Shown one piece after another: positions 56,886 through 64,000 of a DNA stretch of 64,000 bases (positions are counted from its first letter, which is position 1; every line of letters starts with the position of its first letter). The notes below the pieces were generated by a model that saw only the letters and a program-made list of their open reading frames with translations, had not been told where the DNA came from and made no database searches. This DNA comes from Pogonophryne albipinna. Taxonomy: Eukaryota > Chordata > Actinopteri > Perciformes > Artedidraconidae. The stretch is from the NCBI GenBank assembly GCA_028583405.1, contig CM053256.1:19765534-19829533 (forward strand), given 5' to 3'. Position numbers and translations under genes: made by a program.

Positions 56886-57467
56886 CTATTCCTCACTGTC
56901 AGTGTCAGGGCAGTCATCGTTCTCTTCCTCTGTTTCTTTTTTATTTGCACAATTTGAGCAACGACATAAGTCTGTGCAACAGAGTCCTGCAGAGAAGCAT
57001 GAACATCTGCCTTTCTCACAGGCAGACTCTTTGCAGCTGCAGTGTATCACATTCAACACACTGTCAGGGGCAGGATTTCTTGTCGTCCAGGTGACGTATA
57101 AGTTCCCATCCTCTGTTTCCCAACCATATCCAGCAGGTGATGGAGCATTTATTTGTCTTTTGAGACAGGACCTCATAATTGCTGCCTGGTAATTTGCCCT
57201 TTTGCAGTGCTGATGGAGGGCATCAGGAGTAGGGGGAATGCTTAATTCTGGCAAGGCCGATGATGCCATACAGAAAGCCTTGTACCTAGCATCATTTACA
57301 TTTTCGGCTGCTGGCTGATCATATAGGTGACATACATACCGGCAAAGAAGTGCAAATGTTGATTGCTCCAAGTTAAAGTTAGTACCTAAACTTCTAAAAG
57401 CCTTAAGGTAGTCATCTTTCTCACATGCAACAGCAAATGACTTTCTTTTACCTCTCACAAATACCAC
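56886..57467 (-). CDS. Cysteine-rich transposon-borne protein
   Basis: 193-codon ORF (start given as GTG; an upstream start or exon in the right arm is possible). The N-terminal part is helical with ALLCRYVCHLY and a Pro-rich link (IPPTPDALHQH). The C-terminal third has a Cys cluster: HCSCKESACEKGRCSCFSAG, then CCTDLCRCSNC, ending in an acidic tail. Similar Cys-rich tails occur in repetitive proteins of fish, insects and cnidarians, but I cannot name the family. Its place between long inverted repeats says it belongs to a transposon. Confidence 0.55.
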   Translation of the reverse strand: MVFVRGKRKSFAVACEKDDYLKAFRSLGTNFNLEQSTFALLCRYVCHLYDQPAAENVNDARYKAFCMASSALPELSIPPTPDALHQHCKRANYQAAIMRSCLKRQINAPSPAGYGWETEDGNLYVTWTTRNPAPDSVLNVIHCSCKESACEKGRCSCFSAGLCCTDLCRCSNCANKKETEEENDDCPDTDSEE

Positions 57468-57571
57468 GTATATAACGCAAATACCTCGGACTTAGTGATG
57501 TATTAAGACTAGGGCTGTCAGTCGATTAAAATATTTAATCGCGATTAATCGCACATTTTTGATCTGTTCTA

Positions 57572-58795
57572 TACGGAGCCCTGGAGGGTTCATAGAGAAA
57601 AATAAATAAAACGTGGCCACGTTTTACTTTCTCGTGCGCACGCTTTAGTAACTCGTGCGCGCGCTTTGGTAACTCGTGCGCACAAGTTACTAAAGCGTGC
57701 GCACGAGTTAATAAAGCATGGCCTCGTTTTGTGTGTGTGTGTGTGTGGGCATGGGTATTTGTTTATGATAGTATCGTTCGTTCCGGTGCACTCCGGCAGG
57801 ATTATAGCACATCAAGATTAAGATTAAACGAATTTATTTCACTTGGGAATACACATATAACTATGGAGAACCAGATTTGTGTAAATTACTGTTCGTGGTA
57901 ATTTTAAAACAAATGCCGGTGGTGTCGGACACACACAAACACACCGGACACGCACACACATCATGCGCCCCGGTGACAGGACATCTCCTTCATAAAACGA
58001 GGAGGAATACTCTGGTAGTTCGATGTGTGTAGAGGTGTGTGTGGTTAAACGTAGCAGCCTCGATCTCTATTCAGCGGTTCTAATGAAGGGAAACGCAGTG
58101 AAGTAAACAGTAAAAGGCACAGCTCTTTGCAGCTGGTGCTGCTCTTCTCAGATTCTGCTGGGTTACACGTTACTGCCTCCAGTGCCCTGTACGACGAAGC
58201 CAGTTCAACAGACCCTGGATATGTTTGATTTACCCGGCTTAACTAACCCTAACAAACGCGATGTCGCTAAGCGGTCCTACGAAGCTGGTTATCAACTCAG
58301 CAAATCAACCAGGGTTTCTCTGTCCGGCTGAGAGCGCGTTCACGTGAAAGGGACGGGGTTACCAACATTTGACCAATCACAAACATGGAGACGCGTGCTG
58401 ACAGCGCAGTGTCATACTTCATGAATGAATAGTGTAAATAGCAAATCCTGCATCGTAGTACAGGCCACTGGTGCCGCAGAGATTTCATAAAGTGAAGGAG
58501 GTTTTCCTTCTATAAAACAGCTGTGGGCAGCAGATACTGTGAGTCATGGACAGGAATCCCTCAATTTAAATAAAACGAGGCCACGCTTTAGTAACTCGTG
58601 CGCACGCTTTAGTAACTCGTGCGCACGCTTTAATAACTCGTGCGCACGCTTTAGTAACTCGTGCGCACGCTTTAGTAACTCGTGCGCACGAGTTACCAAA
58701 GCGTGCGCACGAGTTACTAAAGCGTGCGCACGAGAAAGTAAAACGTGGCCACGTTTTATTTATTTTTCTCTCAATGAACCCTCCAGGGCTCCGTA
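57572..58795. mobile_element. Element F, TSD GTTCTA, with satellite arms
   Basis: 1224 bp with inverted ends TACGGAGCCCTGGAGGGTTC and complement, target duplication GTTCTA (57566-57571 and 58796-58801). Each arm holds copies of a 21-bp unit (ACGCTTTAGTAACTCGTGCG C), about 5 in tandem plus inverted units on the right and fewer on the left. A 6-bp duplication does not fit hAT or Harbinger. Confidence 0.75.
58583..58733. repeat. 21-bp satellite array with inverted end
   Basis: Five direct units of CTTTAGTAACTCGTGCGCAC type followed by inverted units, so the right half can pair with the left. A partial mirror set is at 57630-57720. Confidence 0.9.
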
Positions 58796-58988
58796 GTTCT
58801 AAATGTACCTGAGAGGAATATTTTTCAAGTTTTTAATACTCTTATCAACATATGAGTGGACAAATATGCTTTATGCTAATGTTTATTATCATTTGAACAA
58901 TGACAAATATTCTCATGAATATTAAACGCAACAACCTCTGAACATTACAAATATTCGCCTCAATTCAACCTCTCATACAATAATACAC

Positions 58989-59194
<206 letters not shown>

Positions 59195-60036
59195 TGGATC
59201 GTTGGGAGCTATGTGCAACTCAAGGCATATGCTGGGACGGGAGCTGCCTGGACGCTGCAATCATGTTGCGCACTACCCGTGCTGACTTCTCGTACAATGT
59301 CCCACTGTCTGGCTTCCTGCATAAAGTCAAGTGCTCGGCACAGTTGTGGCGAAATGTCGCTCCTCCACCAGATGCTAACAACAACAATGCACGTAAGGTC
59401 TCTCTCTCGCTCGCTCGGGCCACACATACACACACCCTCCCGGTCCTCCCGATGGCCAGTCGGTGCCTGTCGGTGAGCGTGGGAGTGTGGTCTGCCACAA
59501 GCGGACGGCAGGAGCGGGGCTGTCATTATCAGCTTGTAGATGGTATTTTAAACTCGATGCGCTCTGAAACTACGGGGCGGCCGAGGGAGAAAAAAATTAC
59601 ACATGCGTTAATCGCGTTAAAATAATTAGTGGCGTTAATTTTTTTATTAACGCGTTAACTTGACAGCCCTAATTAAGACATATGACAAAACATGACATAA
59701 AACAAGCATACAGCACTGTTTAGAATCCATTTGGTCTGGTTTAGCGTAACCATGTCGGCGGCCATCTTTCACTTCTGTTGACAATATGCAGCTACCCAAT
59801 TGGTGTAGCACGATCACGTGACGAACCGTGGCACTACTTTTGATCAAGATATTATTACGCTTTGAAGGGACTAGTTCAGCCAATAATTACGTGCCAAGAA
59901 GAATTGACAGGAATTTTTGCGACGAACTTTTTTTTGGTGGATAAGCATGACTCGTTCTTTTTTATGAACTAAAGATTGTGTAGTTCCACTTCTGTGGAGC
60001 GGGATGAAACGATAACAGGGTTCACCTTGTGGCCTA

Positions 60037-60873
<837 letters not shown>

Positions 60874-60904
60874 ACTGACCTGAGACCAGCACACCCAACA
60901 CAAC

Positions 60905-60941
60905 GGCTCTTTTAAGAGCCACCTATAGTTTCAAAGAGTTG
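60905..60941 (+). terminator. Histone mRNA 3' stem-loop and downstream element
   Basis: GGCTCTTTTAAGAGCC with flanking CAAC and ACC is the canonical stem-loop bound by SLBP. CAAAGAGTTG at 60932-60941 matches the purine-rich histone downstream element that pairs with U7 snRNA. Confidence 0.95.
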
Positions 60942-61658
60942 CAATCCTACGTTCTAAGTTCTAAAACAAGTATTCGGTATATTCCTTGATAGCTTTTGGA
61001 GAAGGTTGTTTTTAAGTTTACTAAAATCTATCGTTTCAACTGTTTCACTTTATAAAAAGGGAACAGGTGAGTAGAGCATCATTGAGTTTCTTATTCTGTC
61101 AGTAAATTATCCAAATGAATGTTTTTCATTATTTTAGTCAACCCTAAACAAATTGATTGTACCTTTTTAATAATGACCTTACATGGTCGGCAAAGTTAAA
61201 TTAACTTCAGAAAATCAAATCTGAAAAAACTAATAAATGTTTAAAGATAGGAACTCGCCATCCCACTGAAAAACAGTCCGTAGAGATTTAAAGGCGTAGT
61301 TGTAGTTCAGTCCAACGTTTCATTTGGATTCATTTCTCCAACAGTCAACTATTTTCATAAAGAATATATATATTTTTCAAAGTCAACTTTATTGTCAATC
61401 TTACTCAGTTTGTGTTTATAGACAGAGAGATCAAAAAGACGTTTAAATAAAATAAAATTATACAATTTACAGATATGTATACAAATATATATATCCTATA
61501 TACACCATCATGTATAATGATGGTGTATGATGTAGAATGAAGTGTGGTAGATAACAAGTAAATATAGAGTTACATACAGATCCATGTTACAGCAAAAGAT
61601 GGAATAACTAAGAAGCACGCAGTATAATAATAATTACATGCAACAATTAAATAACTGC
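60942..61658. other. Gene-free stretch
   Basis: AT-rich. Holds a perfect hairpin TACACCATCAT...ATGATGGTGTA (61501-61527). No exon seen. Confidence 0.5.
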
Positions 61659-63657
61659 TCAGCATCTCCACCACAATCCCAATCTGCTGTGTCCTGTTTT
61701 CCTCCCCTCTGCATAACACCCCATCACACATACGAAACACAACGCAGAGTCCGAGGGTGTTAAGAGTATGTTTATTAAAATGTCCTCCTCTCTACTGGCC
61801 AACACAGGGAGCATATGCTGGGAGTAGAATTTTTCCAGGAGGAGGAGATTTCCATGCCATGCAGGGTCTTTGGGGATGGAGATGATGATCGCCTCCTTCG
61901 TGGTCCACACAACAAAGTAGCAGAGACTCCGGTCTGTGATGTGCAGCTGCCCTTGGACCTGGTGCCAGTATGGGTGATTCTCCTTGAGAATATATGACCC
62001 ACCCTCCTCACGGAGACAGAAGGATGGTAACTGGACTGCCTCCGCGATGGTCATGTTCCTCTGGCTGTGTGGACACTTCACCTCCAGCAGGGCAGATGGC
62101 TGCACAAGTCCATCGGGTGATGCTCCCAAAACACCCGACTCACTCACAAAGAGACCAGACTCGAACACTGTCACTTGATAGGCCTCCACAAAAGCCTTCA
62201 CCCCTTCGGCCTCGTTTACAACCCCCCAGTTGACAGCCATGACTCCGTCCAAGTTGTACCCCCCAAGCACCCTCTTCATGAGGGACGCACATGGAGTGGA
62301 TGAAAGTCCCGACCGCAGCACAGCACCAAAATTGCTGGCCGTCAACCTGCCCTGTCTGTGTAACTGCCACTGAGGATTTGTCCGCTGTCCTACGGTGGCT
62401 GTCTGGATGGCAGCTTGCTGGTCTCTGCTCAGTCGCATTGAGGCAAGAATTGCCTCAAGCCCCCGACCCCCATGCTCCCTCACCAGCTCCGGCACGGTGA
62501 CAATGGCCTGATGTTGAGGCCGCGGCTCTGGCTCAGGTGACAAAAGCCATGCCATGCCACACTGTGCGCCCCTCAGTGCAGACCTGAACCAGTCTACATC
62601 CTCAGTGGCGATGTCTCTGGCCAGTGGGTTGTATGTCTCCTCTCGCTGTTGGTAAAGTTGAGACACCGGCTGGACTACTTTTTAAGTGCCAGGCTTCCTC
62701 CACTGGCACTCAACATCTGTGGAGCTGGTCTGCCACATGGCAAATATTGCCAATGCTGCAGCGTGGCTGCATTTGTACATCCCCCGTGCACAATCACAGA
62801 CAGCGCTCTGCATCGCGCCATCGTCTCCCATGCAGATCTGTAAAAATAAAGTAAGTACCATTTGTTAGCATGCTATAATAGATTGAATGAGCAATAATAC
62901 AAGGATGGTCCGGATCTGGGGGTGGGAGGGTTTATTTTTCCATAGTTTTGTCCTCTTGTCTGATTGTTGTTATTGTTTGTTTTTTCTGTATTTTTTGTAA
63001 TTTGTGTTGTATTGGTTGTGATTGTACATTGTATTTTTCTAAATGTGTATGAATACATTTTTGAAAAACATTTGATCAACAATAAAAAAGGATTTGGTCA
63101 GGATCTAGACTCAGTGTGTAGTTTATTAATTAATCAATGCTCTCTACATTAGGAAAACACATACCAGTGTACCAGAGGGAGTCACACACAGCTGTGCCTA
63201 GATAACCAAACAAATTGACAAGATAACCAAAATCCTTGAATCTACACACAGCAAATAAACTCAAATGACACAACGAGATGTAAAAGGAGATCACACATAC
63301 AGTATAGTCGACATAAAACTGGCCGCTTCAATCTGAAGAGCAACTAAAACAAAACACGAGAGTGTACCTTGTTCTTGTGAACACTAATGTTATCCACAGC
63401 ATACACAGAGACCACGAAGTTCTTAAAGAGAAAACTAGTTACTAAAACAAAACACGTTAGTGTACCTTGTTAGCTAATGTTAGCTAGCTGACATTAACGT
63501 TACACATTGCACTCATATTACTCACCGAAACCTTGTAAAGCCGGTCCCGCATGCTGGCTCTTACAGAACCGACTAACTCCCCTTTCGTGTATGTACAGCT
63601 CTCAACATGCCCAGACTTGTAGTGATGTTCACCTCGTTTTATACTTTTCGCCTCATT
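61659..63657 (-). pseudogene. SWIM zinc-finger plus YqaJ nuclease (transposon gene)
   Basis: Two exons on the minus strand: 63526-63657 (donor GTGAGT) and 61659-62837 (acceptor TTTTTACAG); the first is 44 codons, phase 0. The product has RGEHHYKSGHVES, the SWIM finger CDCARGMYKCSH and, after a nonsense TAA near 62688, a 335-codon YqaJ domain: RLTASNFGAVLR, WGVVNEAEG, GASPDGLV, LLEVKCPHS and HPYWHQVQGQL, that is the D...E-x-K nuclease core and the Q-x-Q motif, all present. YqaJ proteins accompany ISL2EU-type transposases in animals. Upstream exons would lie right of 63739, beyond a copy of element A. Only the TAA breaks what is visible. Confidence 0.8.
62838..63525 (-). other. Intron of the SWIM/YqaJ gene
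   Basis: Between donor and acceptor of the two exons. AT-rich; contains a repeated AAAACACG segment near 63350 and 63445. No nested ORF of note. Confidence 0.6.
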
Positions 63658-63738
63658 CTGAAAGAAACAGGTGAAATTTGCTAACGTGACGGCCGTCTTT
63701 GTGATGGTGACGCGTATTGTGCGAGACCAGAGACCTGG

Positions 63739-64000
63739 GCCCTTTCTCATTTCATCAAATCCCCCTCCTCGACTCCTCGGTCCTCCGGTAGTGACCCGGA
63801 GATGAATTTCAGCGCGCCATGTTGAAGGACATCTCATTTCTCTAAATGCACTTCGAGGACCGAGCATCGAGCATCGAGGAGGCTCTCTGGAGGAGCCATA
63901 ACCGAGGATACACTGATGGGTCCTCCACAGTCCTCCACGGCTCCTTCGTGGATGCATTTCCGGCAACAGAGATGTTTCAAAGAGTCGTGACGCAAGGCCG
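63739..64000. mobile_element. Element A, second copy (left end)
   Basis: Starts GCCCTTTCTCATTT directly after CCTGG (63734-63738) and follows the GAGGAG-rich sequence found in element A at 51490-51725 and, inverted, at 55490-55724. Continues past the window. Confidence 0.8.

Noticed and set aside
58539..58796. Repeat protein ORF with ARFSNSC units
   Set aside because: Translation of the 21-bp satellite array; the same units occur inverted and with stops.

Overview
The window is a piece of a ray-finned (teleost) fish genome. Reasons: an intron-containing ZG16/jacalin-type lectin gene, L2-type LINEs with the usual teleost 3' tail, a DIRS retrotransposon, class-I-like endogenous retroviruses (ERVs), several hAT, Harbinger and TTAA-flanked elements, YqaJ- and THAP-encoding transposons, and long CA/GT microsatellites. 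There are no bacterial features. I found one host gene that looks intact; nearly everything else is mobile DNA in various states of decay.

Layout. 1-6.7 kb: end of a TTAA-flanked element, a broken L2 LINE carrying a Harbinger MITE, then gene-poor DNA. 6.7-16.9 kb: the ZG16-like lectin gene (5' UTR exon near 9.86-9.90 kb, coding exons 12441-15433, plus strand). One 2.04-kb TTAA element lies in its first intron and a sister copy lies upstream. The block upstream of the gene recurs downstream at 16.4-16.9 kb, a sign of tandem duplication. 17.0-17.7 kb: LINE fragment and a hAT-like end. 17.75-31.18 kb: a minus-strand DIRS element (gag, RT/RNase H, tyrosine recombinase, inverted terminal repeats, internal complementary region) split by ERV1 (19236-26549).

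31.9-64 kb is a nest of transposons. A THAP-domain exon starting at 32294 is split first by an 18.1-kb hAT element (32320-50443; TSD CCAGGTTG) and then by a palindromic element (50516-55724; TSD CCAGG); the reading frame rejoins across both. The 18.1-kb hAT carries its own broken transposase (minus strand, 44.5-49.0 kb), a second hAT (32684-44403) holding ERV2 (32828-43171), a third hAT inside the transposase (45327-46822), and a Harbinger element with a MADF exon (49285-49990). The palindromic element contains a foldback element whose two arms each encode a THAP-like start. Farther right are a long-TIR element (56016-60036) with a cysteine-rich ORF and a nested hAT plus satellite element, a histone H3 tail fragment with its 3' stem-loop, and a minus-strand SWIM/YqaJ nuclease gene, which together with the THAP exon suggests a shredded ISL2EU-type transposon.

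The most unusual coding signal is a shared domain between protease and reverse transcriptase in both ERVs, with paired H-x-T and H-x-S motifs resembling the 2H phosphoesterase signature. Splice sites, target-site duplications and empty-site frames were read by eye; no database search was run.
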